A stretch of 25,717 bases of DNA, taken from the NCBI GenBank assembly GCA_052144935.1, contig JBKQPR010000300.1, forward strand, positions 1 through 25,717, in the 5' to 3' direction. Shown piece after piece: positions 1 through 7,568 of this stretch (within the stretch, counting starts at the first letter, position 1; each line of letters starts with the position of its first letter). The DNA is from JOPF133 sp052144935. GTDB taxonomy: Bacteria > Acidobacteriota > Terriglobia > Bryobacterales > Bryobacteraceae. The position numbers were made by a program, and so were the translations under genes. The notes beneath the pieces were generated by a model. That model did no database searches. It was not told the DNA's origin and saw nothing but the letters and a program-made list of their open reading frames with translations.

Positions 1-350
1 CGTCCGGTGCTCAGACTCCGACCTTCACCGATGATAGAAAGCCTCGCCGAAACGATACTCGCCAGGGCTGCCAGATTGAAGCCCCTTCAGCCGTGAAACC
101 GCGTTTTCACGCCGGATCCAAGTATTATAGCGGGCGGCGCCAGAGATTCTGCTCATACATCGAACTGGATTTCCGCCTGACGGAGAATCTCTCTTGTCAG
201 AGAGACCCCTACGCCCGGTTAAGCGGCTTTCGACGGCAGAGCAATGCGGCCGACCCGGGGAATTGGATCGTTATCGCGGATCTTCAGTACCAGCCATTCT
301 CCGAGCACCTCTTGAAGAGCGGAGCGGCTTCCATCCACGCGCGCCGCTTC
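1..350. other. Intergenic/edge stretch without a convincing gene
   Basis: No reading frame here resembles a known protein. Frame +2 stays open from the left edge through the FG-GAP gene, but the translation is arginine-rich with no recognisable motif and is antisense to a clear gene, so it is treated as a shadow. The stretch contains a TATAAT-like box on the minus strand (124-129) and an adjacent near-palindrome, listed separately. A gene ending just inside the left edge cannot be excluded. Confidence 0.4.
93..129 (-). promoter_or_regulatory. Possible leftward promoter with operator-like palindrome
   Basis: On the minus strand a perfect TATAAT lies at 129-124. About 13 bases downstream is an 18-base near-palindrome at 110-93 (GTGAAA arms around a CGCG core, 16 of 18 positions symmetric). 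That is where a repressor overlapping the transcription start would sit. No good -35 box is visible and the gene it would serve lies off the left edge, so this is a weak call. Confidence 0.25.
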
Positions 351-1475
351 TCACGGTCGCAGAAGCGTGACCATACCGGTTGCGCTGTTCGAGACAACAA
401 GCGACATCTTTCCGGTTCCGAAGAAGTCGGCGGCTGCCAATCCATACGGCTGGCCGGGCATGGGCCGCAAACTGAGGCGATAGCCCCTGGCGTCCGGCGT
501 GAGAAGCGCAAGCTGGGAACTGTTCACGCAGGTTACAGCGATATCGAGCAGGCGTCCGCCGGTGAGATCGGCGGCGGCGACTGCCGTCGGCTGCGCGCAC
601 GCGCCAAGCGAGAAAGGAGAGCCGGCAAGCGCAGTAAACCTCCCGGAGCCATCGCCGATGAGAACAGTTACGTTAGCGGCGCCGCCGCGAGTCTTGGCGT
701 CGCGATCATACGGAATAACGATGAGGTCCGGCTTGCCGTCGCGGTTCACGTCGGCGACATCGACCGCCCAAGGAGCAGGCGCGGTCTTAAATGGAGAACC
801 CGGAGCTTCGCGGAAGCCGCCGCGGCCGTCGCCGAGTAGGACGGTTACGGAATCGCCATCGAGATTGGTCGTAACGATATCGGCTTTGCCGTCGCCGTTG
901 AGATCGGAAGCACGCAGGCGCTGGTAGGGGCGCTTTCCGACATTGAAGAATGGCCCGGGGGCGAACCCGCCGCGGGCATCGCCGGTGAGCATCTCGATCT
1001 GATTGTGGCCCCAGCTATCGGTCATCAGATCGATGGCGCCGTGGCCGGTGAAATCGCCCGCCGCAACCCCGTGCGGGTGCGGATACGATTCCGTGCGCAC
1101 AGGCGAGCTCGGGGCCGAACCAAAACCGCCATGCCCATCCCCCAGAAAGATGCTGATGAACGGTGTCTGCGTGTTGACGACGGCGAGATCCGGATGTCCA
1201 TCGTGATTGAAGTCGGCGACTGCGAAATCGTTCGGCTGGGGCCCGGAATTGAAGGGCGACCCCGGCGCCGGATGAAATCGTCCGCCGCCATCGTTGAGCA
1301 GAATCGTGACGGCGCCATCTTCAGGATTGGCGACGATCAGATCGGGACGCGAATCATGGTTGAGATCGGCGGCCGCGACTGTAGCTGCGTGCGCGCCGGC
1401 GGGCACGCTGATTTCGTGGAACCATACCTCGCCACCAGCGGTGGCTGCGAGCAACGCGAGCAGGAGGGGCTTCAT
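351..1475 (-). CDS. Secreted FG-GAP/VCBS repeat protein, seven-bladed propeller
   Basis: A 374-aa exported protein. Residues 1-15 form a short signal peptide (MKPLLLALLAATAGG). The remainder is built of about seven repeats of 45-50 residues, each with an 'A-D-x-N-x-D-G-x-x-D-L' calcium-loop motif followed by a 'V-x-I-L-L-G-D-G-x-G-x-F' strand. Examples are DLNHDSRPDL, DFNHDGHPDL, DLNGDGKADI and DVNRDGKPDL; the third, sixth and seventh repeats are degenerate. Seven repeats match the integrin-alpha type beta-propeller, so the protein is probably one closed propeller with no other domain. FG-GAP proteins of this sort are common in Acidobacteriota and usually lack a known role; binding of polysaccharide or protein outside the cell is a guess. 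The ATG at 1475 gives the signal peptide; no strong ribosome site is visible. It is separated from the peptidase upstream by about 350 bases. Confidence 0.85.
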   Translation of the reverse strand: MKPLLLALLAATAGGEVWFHEISVPAGAHAATVAAADLNHDSRPDLIVANPEDGAVTILLNDGGGRFHPAPGSPFNSGPQPNDFAVADFNHDGHPDLAVVNTQTPFISIFLGDGHGGFGSAPSSPVRTESYPHPHGVAAGDFTGHGAIDLMTDSWGHNQIEMLTGDARGGFAPGPFFNVGKRPYQRLRASDLNGDGKADIVTTNLDGDSVTVLLGDGRGGFREAPGSPFKTAPAPWAVDVADVNRDGKPDLIVIPYDRDAKTRGGAANVTVLIGDGSGRFTALAGSPFSLGACAQPTAVAAADLTGGRLLDIAVTCVNSSQLALLTPDARGYRLSLRPMPGQPYGLAAADFFGTGKMSLVVSNSATGMVTLLRP

Positions 1476-1569
1476 GCCCGGAAGACGGTTTGCGCAGTGC
1501 GACCGTTAACTCGATCTCGGACTCCCTACCGATGGTCCGGCAACAGATCCAAATCGACCGATCTTCCTT

Positions 1570-1604
1570 AACCCAGTACCGAAAGGACAGAACAACCCAG
1601 TACC
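1570..1604. repeat. Short direct repeat, period 24
   Basis: The 11-mer AACCCAGTACC occurs at 1570-1580 and again at 1594-1604. The spacer shares the CAGAAC words that recur just after the second copy. On the minus strand it reads as GGTACTGGGTT units alternating with GTTCTGT units. It looks like a small degenerate intergenic repeat rather than part of a gene. Confidence 0.5.
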
Positions 1605-1775
1605 CAGGAACAGAACCCCCTGAATCCCCTTCGGCGCCGCGAGATCGTAGCGTCGCTTAAACTCTACAAGCCTTCGCAACCACAGTAAACGCTTTGGCTG
1701 AGCAGGCGAGAGCAAAGGCCGATACCTTCGCTCATCTAAAGGAGACGATGGAGTGCCTTACGCTCTAGCCCGTGA

Positions 1776-1800
1776 GCCCGGCGCCGACAGTCGGCCGGGC
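1776..1800 (-). terminator. GC-rich hairpin after S9 peptidase gene
   Basis: Arms GCCCGGC (1776-1782) and GCCGGGC (1794-1800), with CCGAC/GTCGG pairing possible inside, form a strong stem about 30 bases past the peptidase stop on the minus strand. There is no T-tract, so it may only slow polymerase or protect the 3' end. Terminator function is inferred. Confidence 0.3.
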
Positions 1801-1831
1801 GCACACGCCGGTCGTGATACCCGCCAAGATC

Positions 1832-4800
1832 TTACTGCCCTCCACCCCCTGCCACCGTCCCTGCGGCCGGCGCCTTGGTGATCTCCTTAGTCCGCTCCTC
1901 CAGATGGTCCTTCATCTTCAACGACGGAATCCCTTCCTCCATCCACTGCGGCGCGGGCTTGTCCATCAGATAATGGTCGAAGAACTCGCGCATCCGCACG
2001 GTGTAGTCCTTCATGTTTTCGGGCTTCCGCAGGCCATGGTTCTCGCCTTTGTACTCCAGCATGATCACCGGCTTACCCATGCGGCGGAGCGTATTGTAAT
2101 ACTCGATCGCCTGGGTATGGTCCACGGCGCCGTCTTTGTCGTTGCTCAGAATGATCAGCGGAGTTTTAACGTTCTTGGCGAAATAGACCGGGGAATTGCG
2201 AATGTAAGCGTCCTGAACCTCCCAGTAACCTCCGGTGAAGCGGCCCTGGCTGCTCTCGAAGATGGCCTGGTTGGTGCCGCCGGTGTTCCAGTAAATCAGG
2301 CTATACATGCTCACCATATCGGTCAGCGGCGCGCCCGCGATGGCGGCGCGGAAGATATCCGTCTGAGTCACCAGGAAGGCGGTCTGGTATCCGCCCCAGG
2401 AATGGCCGTGGATCGCCACTCGCGCGGCGTCCGCCACGCCCGATGCGATGGCTGCCTTGACCGCCGGAACCACGCAAGCTACCGCGGACCCTCCCGGATC
2501 GTTAACCTTGTAAACGATATCCGGCGTCAGGACAGCGTACCCATTGCTGGTGTAAGCCGAGATACTGAATCCGTTGTAACCCGGCTGCGGATAGCTGTTG
2601 GCGTTTTGGGAAAGCTTCTCGTAGATATATACGATGGTAGGATAGCGCTTGCCCGCCTGATAATTGGCCGGCAGATAGAGCGCGGCCTGCAGCTTGTCGC
2701 CGCGCGTGCTGGTGTAATCCACCAGCTTGACGCCCGCCGGCCAGAGGAAGTTCTTCTGCTGGGCATTCGCCTCGGTCACGCGCTGTCCGTTATCCAGGCG
2801 CGGGCCGGCCACATAATAGTCGGGTGACTCCTGCGTGCTCTCGCGCGTGTAGAGATAGACATCGGCCTTCCTGGCTTTAATAAGCTGGGTGTAAGCCGCA
2901 TCGCCCCATTGCAACATGCGCACGCCCGTCTGGCCCGGCTCGATCACGCCGATGCCGCCTTTCTTAGTCCACTCGCCGTAAGCTCCTATATAGATGGGGG
3001 CGGCCAGGTCGATGCCGCGCTCTTCAGGGTCCAGGCGGAAGCGCCGGCGGTAGCGGATCTTGTCCTTCCTGCCATTCACCGTCAGGTTGACGGCCGCGCC
3101 GCCGTGGACCGGCACGCGCCAGATGTCCCAGCCATCGCTCAGCAGCACGGCGCTGCTGTCCTTGGCCCAGCCGATGGGCTGCTCGGGCGGCTTCACCACG
3201 TTGACGTCGTTCTCCTCGTTCCAGAAAGTGGTGGGTATCTTGCTGGTTAACTCGGTGGACTTGCCCGTAGCCGTGTTGTAGGCGAAGAATACGCCGTCGT
3301 CGTAGTGCAGGATCTGGCTGCCGTCGGGCGAGGCGCCCATGGAATAGCGGTTCTTGCGCAACGCCAGATGGCGCTCGCCGGTGGCCGGATCCACCCAGTA
3401 GACGTCCTGGTAACGCCGGCCGTCCAGATTGCTTTCCAGTTCATACTCGCGGACGTCCATGCCCATAGCTAACTTCTGGCCGGGCGCCAGGGTAACCTGC
3501 TTCAAGGCCTCGTCCGCGAGGCGCACGAACTTCTTCTCGGCCGGCCGCCAGGCGCACAAGTAGCTGAAATTCCGGTCGGCGGTCTCCTGCACCTGCTGCA
3601 TGGATTGCAGGCGCGGATCTTTCCAGTGCCAGATCACCAGGTCGGGCTTGTCCTCCTCGATCGCCGCGGCCCCCCCGCGCCCACCGGTTCCGGTATCACC
3701 GCGCCCGCCGGTTCCGCCGTCGCCCCGCCCGCCGGTTCCGGCGCCACCGCCAGCCGGCGCGCCGTCCTTCGTGTCGCCTTCAGCGGCCCCCAAGCCGTCC
3801 TTGGCCTTCTTGGGTTTCAGCTCGTGAATGCCAAAGGTCACCGCGGAAAGATCGTCGTTCCACGATGGGTTGCGCGTGGCGCTGATGGTCATGCCGGCGG
3901 GGAAGGCGTGGTCCTGCGTGGGGTCGAAGACCGTACGCGTGCCGGGACCGTTGCCGGCGAAATCCTTGAAAGCCACCAGGGTGTAGAGCTTGTCCTCGAA
4001 GGCCTTGTCGTCGGCGCCGCGCAGCACGGCCAGGCCATTGCCTTTTTCGGTCCAGGTGAGGCCCTTGTAGACGGCTTGGGCGTGGTCGAGCGACTCGACC
4101 GCGCCCGACGCCATGTTGCGCAGCTCCACTCCGTTGCCGGCCTTGTCCTGCGCATCCACCAGCCACGCCAGCCAGTCGCCGGGCTTATCGAAGGCGAATT
4201 CGGAGACGTTGCCGAAGTTGATTTCGGCGCCGGTCCCCAGATCGTAGAGCAGCAGGTCGCTGCCGGAGGGCCGCTCGGGAGGCGTGGCGCCGGAAGGCCC
4301 CCCATTGGCGCCAGGCGCGGCCCCAGACGCGGCACTAGGGCTGGCCCCACCGGGCGTGGGCGCCGGCTCCGGGCCGTAGCGCTGCAGCGCAATGGCGGAC
4401 GATTTCTCCCCCGAGAACGCGAAGCGGCGCACCTTCTCGAATTCGGTTTTCTGGCCCGAGGCCAGCTCGACCAGCACCGCTTTGGTCTGGATGGGTTTGC
4501 GGTCCTTCTTCAGCCGCTTGGCCTCGCGCTCGCTGGGATAGACCTGGAAGGCCACCCACCGCGAATCGCCGGAGAAGGCCGGGATCGAGGAACCGGCCGC
4601 GGCTTCGGCGGCAGGCGGCCGCGCGGGCACGGCGGTGGGAGGCGGCGCGGTGGCATTCGGGTCGCCGATGGGGAAGCGCTGCTCTTTGCCGCTCTGGAGA
4701 TTGCGGACGATCACTTCGGCGTCGCCCTCGGCGGGTGCCAGGCGATATGCGAACCACTGCCCGTCATTCGAGACGGCGGGCGCCAGGATGCGCTTCCAAG

Positions 4801-4888
4801 CCAGAATGTCGGTGAGTTGAATGGGCCGCTGCGACTGGCCGAAAGCCAGCGCGCCCAATAAGGCGATCAGGAGAGATTTGGACTTCAT
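1832..4888 (-). CDS. Secreted S9 family (prolyl oligopeptidase-like) serine peptidase
   Basis: A 1018-aa exported peptidase. Residues 1-17 are a signal peptide (MKSKSLLIALLGALAFG). A long beta-propeller-like N-terminal region follows, with an insert at about residues 375-408 made of repeated GTGGRGD-type units. The C-terminal alpha/beta-hydrolase domain (about 700-990) has the nucleophile in GHSWGGYQ (Ser830), the acid in NDKDGAVDH (Asp919) and the base in GENHG (His951). The Asp three residues before Val matches the DPP4 arrangement. The family cleaves short peptides or dipeptides, often after proline; the substrate here cannot be told. The length exceeds the usual 650-850 aa, which is common among acidobacterial secreted S9 enzymes. 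The start is fixed by the signal peptide; an extended -10 box lies 9 bases before the ATG with no ribosome site between. Confidence 0.93.
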   Translation of the reverse strand: MKSKSLLIALLGALAFGQSQRPIQLTDILAWKRILAPAVSNDGQWFAYRLAPAEGDAEVIVRNLQSGKEQRFPIGDPNATAPPPTAVPARPPAAEAAAGSSIPAFSGDSRWVAFQVYPSEREAKRLKKDRKPIQTKAVLVELASGQKTEFEKVRRFAFSGEKSSAIALQRYGPEPAPTPGGASPSAASGAAPGANGGPSGATPPERPSGSDLLLYDLGTGAEINFGNVSEFAFDKPGDWLAWLVDAQDKAGNGVELRNMASGAVESLDHAQAVYKGLTWTEKGNGLAVLRGADDKAFEDKLYTLVAFKDFAGNGPGTRTVFDPTQDHAFPAGMTISATRNPSWNDDLSAVTFGIHELKPKKAKDGLGAAEGDTKDGAPAGGGAGTGGRGDGGTGGRGDTGTGGRGGAAAIEEDKPDLVIWHWKDPRLQSMQQVQETADRNFSYLCAWRPAEKKFVRLADEALKQVTLAPGQKLAMGMDVREYELESNLDGRRYQDVYWVDPATGERHLALRKNRYSMGASPDGSQILHYDDGVFFAYNTATGKSTELTSKIPTTFWNEENDVNVVKPPEQPIGWAKDSSAVLLSDGWDIWRVPVHGGAAVNLTVNGRKDKIRYRRRFRLDPEERGIDLAAPIYIGAYGEWTKKGGIGVIEPGQTGVRMLQWGDAAYTQLIKARKADVYLYTRESTQESPDYYVAGPRLDNGQRVTEANAQQKNFLWPAGVKLVDYTSTRGDKLQAALYLPANYQAGKRYPTIVYIYEKLSQNANSYPQPGYNGFSISAYTSNGYAVLTPDIVYKVNDPGGSAVACVVPAVKAAIASGVADAARVAIHGHSWGGYQTAFLVTQTDIFRAAIAGAPLTDMVSMYSLIYWNTGGTNQAIFESSQGRFTGGYWEVQDAYIRNSPVYFAKNVKTPLIILSNDKDGAVDHTQAIEYYNTLRRMGKPVIMLEYKGENHGLRKPENMKDYTVRMREFFDHYLMDKPAPQWMEEGIPSLKMKDHLEERTKEITKAPAAGTVAGGGGQ

Positions 4889-4897
4889 AGTGGAGGT

Positions 4898-4906
4898 ATC
4901 GTATCA
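4898..4906 (-). promoter_or_regulatory. Extended -10 promoter element for S9 peptidase
   Basis: On the minus strand TGATACGAT fits the extended -10 pattern TGnTAnnnT. It ends 9 bases before the ATG at 4888. A nearly identical box precedes eda (20554-20562), and both sit in the shared word CGTATCACACG read on the plus strand. With a start about 7 bases after the box, the transcript would be almost leaderless. Confidence 0.45.
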
Positions 4907-5059
4907 CACGTGAGCGGCACCAAAATGTGACGCCAGGACACCGTTGACGGCCGGCGCCTGCCGCGTCCGGGTGCATCGGCGTCGAGCTTCGGTTAAGATG
5001 TAGGGCGCCACCATAGGCGGCCGGCGGGAACAGCACTCCGGCGCGTACCCGGCGCCGCC

Positions 5060-5680
5060 GTGAACTTCCCCATGACTCCGTACGCGCCGAACTTAGCCAA
5101 CACCGTCAAGAACAACATCTTCGCGTTCGCGCGCCTGTCCAGGATTAACGACAGCGATCTCTTTCCTTCCGGCGGCGTGCCGCCCAGCGCCATGCAGGCC
5201 TTCGCCGCCACCAACAATCTGATGTATTTTGACCGGACCTCCGCCTCGTCCCCTGCGTTCTACGTGCAGCGCGGCTGCACCTACACCGGCGGATTCCCAT
5301 ACTCGCAGTACCAAGAGTGGAACAGCAATCTCTACTGGCGCACCGATGGCGCGTTCGCCGGTTCCGCACAGGCATTCCACGTGCAACCAAATCCCGGAGC
5401 GGGTTCGCTCTGTGCCGGTGGCCCCTCCAGTTGGACCTTCTATACTTTTGCGGGATGGCAGAACAGCACCGGAGAGGACGCGCAAAGCGTGGTGCAGAAT
5501 CCGGGGTTCAACAACCCGGCTTATCCGGCGGACGATTACTCTCTGCCCAAAGGGTCGCCCGGAGTGGGATTCGTCGTGTTTGACCCGAGCCAAGCCGGCC
5601 GGTCCAATCCCGTGATCAATCCGCCCGCGGTCCCGGCGACGTTCGTGACGAAGACTTTCAACCCGGCGACGGATTACTAA
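5060..5680 (+). CDS. C-terminal fragment of a beta-helix-type secreted protein
   Basis: A 206-aa frame starting with GTG; it remains open upstream only to the TAA at 4994. It has no signal peptide. The opening residues (NTVKNNIFAFARLSRIN) look like the last rung of a right-handed parallel beta-helix. The tail (VVQNPGFNNP, YSLPKGSP, FDPSQAGR) matches the usual ending of such proteins, where 'real data minus overlap' segments of the form 'DP.F.NP...DF.L..GSPA' recur. A complete family member would have several hundred residues before this point, so I read it as the 3' remnant of a truncated gene. Two cysteines (in RGCTYTG and GSLCAGG) could pair. It is divergent from the S9 peptidase gene, which shares the short upstream gap. 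Whether it is expressed is unknown. Confidence 0.5.
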   Translation: MNFPMTPYAPNLANTVKNNIFAFARLSRINDSDLFPSGGVPPSAMQAFAATNNLMYFDRTSASSPAFYVQRGCTYTGGFPYSQYQEWNSNLYWRTDGAFAGSAQAFHVQPNPGAGSLCAGGPSSWTFYTFAGWQNSTGEDAQSVVQNPGFNNPAYPADDYSLPKGSPGVGFVVFDPSQAGRSNPVINPPAVPATFVTKTFNPATDY

Positions 5681-5739
5681 CGAACGCCAGGCCCGTGGCC
5701 TCGCGTGTTCCTTCGCGCATAATTGAGAGGAAGTTGCCC

Positions 5740-7197
5740 ATGGACACGGAGGATCTGAGCGCGGATTGGCTGCCCGAGCACGCCCGGGAAGCTGCCCTGC
5801 GCGATCTCAGAGACCGCCTGGCGTCCGATCCCGGCGCTGTGCACCTGCGATTCGAGCTGGCCTGCCTGCTCGCCGCGATGGGCCGGACCCTGGAGGCCCG
5901 AAACGCGTACATCGAGCTGCTGGCGCGCGATCCCTCGCACCGGCTGGCGTTGAACAATCTGGGCACGCTGCTCTATGGCACGGGATATCGAACCGCCGCC
6001 CGCACGGCTTACGCGGAGGCCGTGGCGCGCCATCCCGGCGATCCCATGAGCCACGTGAACCTGGCCAATGTGCTCCACGACAGCGGCGAATTCCCGGCCG
6101 CCCGGGAGCACTATGAAACCGCCCTGCGCTTCGACCCCGGCCATGCGGAGGCGCACCAGGGCCTGGCGTATGTGCTGGCCGAACTCGGCGACGAGGAGGG
6201 CGCCCGATGGCACCGGCGCAAGGGTTTCGAGGATCGTCCGGTAACGGCGTTGCCGTATCGCGGAGCGGGTCCGCCGGTGCCATTGCTGTTGCTGATCTCG
6301 GCAGTGGGCGGCAACATACCGACCCGCAATCTGCTGGACGATCGCGTCTTCCGGACGTTCGTGGTGGCGCCCGAGTTTTACGATCCCCAAGTGCCGTTGC
6401 CGCCGCATCGCGTGGTGTTCAACGCCATCGGAGATGCCGACCTGGACGCGCCCGCGCTGGCTGCCGCCGAGTCCATCCTGGCTCTCACCTCGGCGAAGGT
6501 GATCAATCGGCCATCGGCGGTGCTCGCGACCGGGCGCGCCGATCATGCCCGGCTTCGGCGCCTGCCGGGCGTGGTGATCCCGGAAACCGTCACTCTGCCT
6601 CGCGAACTGCTCTCCTCTCCGGAGGCCGCGGCTACGCTGGCGCGCCACGGCTTCCGCTTCCCGGTGCTGGTGCGCACTCCCGGTTTTCAAACGGGCCGCC
6701 ATTTTCTGCGGGTCGAGAGCCCGGAAGCGCTGGCCGGCGCCGTGGCCGGGCTTCCCGGGAAGAAATTGACCGTCATCGAGTTCCTCAACGCCCGCTCCGC
6801 CGATGATAAGGTGCGCAAATACCGCGTCATGATGATCGATGGACAGCTCTATCCGCTGCACCTGGCGATTTCCAGCCATTGGAAGATCCACTACTTCACG
6901 GCCGACATGGCGGACCGGCCGGACCATCGCGCCGAGGACGCCGCGTTTCTGGAGAATATGCCGCGTGTTCTCGGGCCTCGCGCCATGGAGGCGCTGGCCC
7001 AAATTCAAGCCGTGCTCGGCCTGGACTATGGCGGTATCGATTTCGGCTTGAGCGCGGCCGGAGATGTCTTGCTCTTCGAAGCCAATGCCACCATGGTGGT
7101 CAATCCACCCGAGCCCGATGAACGGTGGGCCTACCGCCGCCCCGCCGTGGAGCGGATCTTCGCGGCCGTGCGCAGGATGTTGACGGAGATGACCTAA
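5740..7197 (+). CDS. TPR repeat plus ATP-grasp fusion protein
   Basis: A 485-aa cytoplasmic protein. The ATG at 5740 is preferred over an upstream GTG at 5695 because AGAGGAAG lies about 8 bases before it and the extra 15 residues look non-coding. Residues 1-165 hold about four tetratricopeptide repeats (the 'A-x-x-x-Y-x-x-A-L-x-x-D-P-x-H' pattern is clear in NARNAY.. and REHYETALRFDPGHAEAH). Residues 180-485 look like an ATP-grasp enzyme: a pre-ATP-grasp half with GGNIPTR, LPPHRVVFNAIGDAD and NRPSAVLATGR, then a catalytic half ending in DYGGIDFGLSAAGDVLLFEA, whose D, E and N residues resemble the metal ligands of glutathione synthase/RimK-type enzymes. Such enzymes join a carboxylate to an amine or thiol with ATP; the TPR part probably recruits the substrate. 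The substrate is unknown. No peptide precursor gene is obvious next to it. Confidence 0.75.
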   Translation: MDTEDLSADWLPEHAREAALRDLRDRLASDPGAVHLRFELACLLAAMGRTLEARNAYIELLARDPSHRLALNNLGTLLYGTGYRTAARTAYAEAVARHPGDPMSHVNLANVLHDSGEFPAAREHYETALRFDPGHAEAHQGLAYVLAELGDEEGARWHRRKGFEDRPVTALPYRGAGPPVPLLLLISAVGGNIPTRNLLDDRVFRTFVVAPEFYDPQVPLPPHRVVFNAIGDADLDAPALAAAESILALTSAKVINRPSAVLATGRADHARLRRLPGVVIPETVTLPRELLSSPEAAATLARHGFRFPVLVRTPGFQTGRHFLRVESPEALAGAVAGLPGKKLTVIEFLNARSADDKVRKYRVMMIDGQLYPLHLAISSHWKIHYFTADMADRPDHRAEDAAFLENMPRVLGPRAMEALAQIQAVLGLDYGGIDFGLSAAGDVLLFEANATMVVNPPEPDERWAYRRPAVERIFAAVRRMLTEMT

Positions 7198-7252
7198 GCG
7201 CCGCAAGAAATAGCTTTGGATTGGCGACTTGGAGATGTGGGGCCGACTCTTA

Positions 7253-7278
7253 GCCGACCGGGCACCCTCCGGGTCGGC
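7253..7278. terminator. Hairpin between convergent genes
   Basis: Arms GCCGACC (7253-7259) and GGTCGGC (7272-7278) enclose 12 bases; GCCGAC also occurs at 7242-7247. It lies between the rightward ATP-grasp gene and the leftward small gene, where a bidirectional terminator would be expected. There is no T-tract on either side. Confidence 0.35.
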
Positions 7279-7358
7279 ATAAGCGATAAAACACGCCCAA
7301 CTGGACTTCGGCGGGCACTTCTATTGACAGGGCGTTTCCCGTCCGTCTGGCCGTGACG

Positions 7359-7556
7359 CTACGCGCCAGCGGCCTTCGACGGAATTCGGCTGTCGGCCAA
7401 GCGTGCCGACTGATCAACATCTCTAGTTGTGGTTGATTTGTAGCCGATCTCTGCTTTCATCCATTCCGGCTTGGCGCGAACCGTCTGCGCCGTCTCACGC
7501 AGATACGTTGAGAAGGTTGGGCGGTCGTGCATCGTCGACTCGCGTTTTGTGTTCAT
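7359..7556 (-). CDS. Small uncharacterised protein downstream of the deaminase
   Basis: A 65-aa frame whose ATG at 7556 lies 12 bases after the deaminase stop, so the two probably share a transcript. Other possible starts are a TTG at 7562 and an ATG at 7532. The conserved-looking core is DRPTFSTYLRETAQTV followed by KPEWM. From memory, this 'TF-x-x-Y-L-x-x-T-A-x-x-V-x-x-x-P-E-W' pattern recurs in very short bacterial proteins of unknown function. The rest is hydrophilic and probably disordered. It has no membrane segment, cysteine or known motif. Tight linkage to an anti-phage deaminase makes a regulatory or accessory role possible, but this is inference only. Confidence 0.5.
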   Translation of the reverse strand: MNTKRESTMHDRPTFSTYLRETAQTVRAKPEWMKAEIGYKSTTTRDVDQSARLADSRIPSKAAGA

Positions 7557-7568
7557 AGCCAAGAACCA

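Larger units (their letters stand above)
1476..1831. other. Intergenic region between S9 peptidase and FG-GAP gene
   Basis: No credible gene. It holds a short direct repeat (1570-1604) and a GC-rich hairpin (1776-1800) just past the end of the S9 peptidase gene. It must also carry the promoter of the FG-GAP gene unless that gene is read through from the peptidase; no clear -10/-35 pair was recognised. Confidence 0.5.

Noticed and set aside
93..839. 248-aa plus-strand frame across the left edge and the FG-GAP gene
   Set aside because: It is antisense to the FG-GAP repeats for most of its length, has arginine-rich composition and shows no motif.
3605..4861. 418-aa plus-strand frame opposite the S9 peptidase
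   Set aside because: It is a shadow of the peptidase's codon bias in high-GC DNA, with no domain or signal recognised.
5677..7206. 509-aa minus-strand frame opposite the TPR/ATP-grasp gene
   Set aside because: The plus-strand frame carries clear TPR and ATP-grasp motifs; the antisense frame is rich in H, R and Q as expected for a shadow.
7253..7278. Hairpin considered as a riboswitch or small RNA
   Set aside because: A single short stem between convergent genes fits a terminator better, and no conserved core was recognised.
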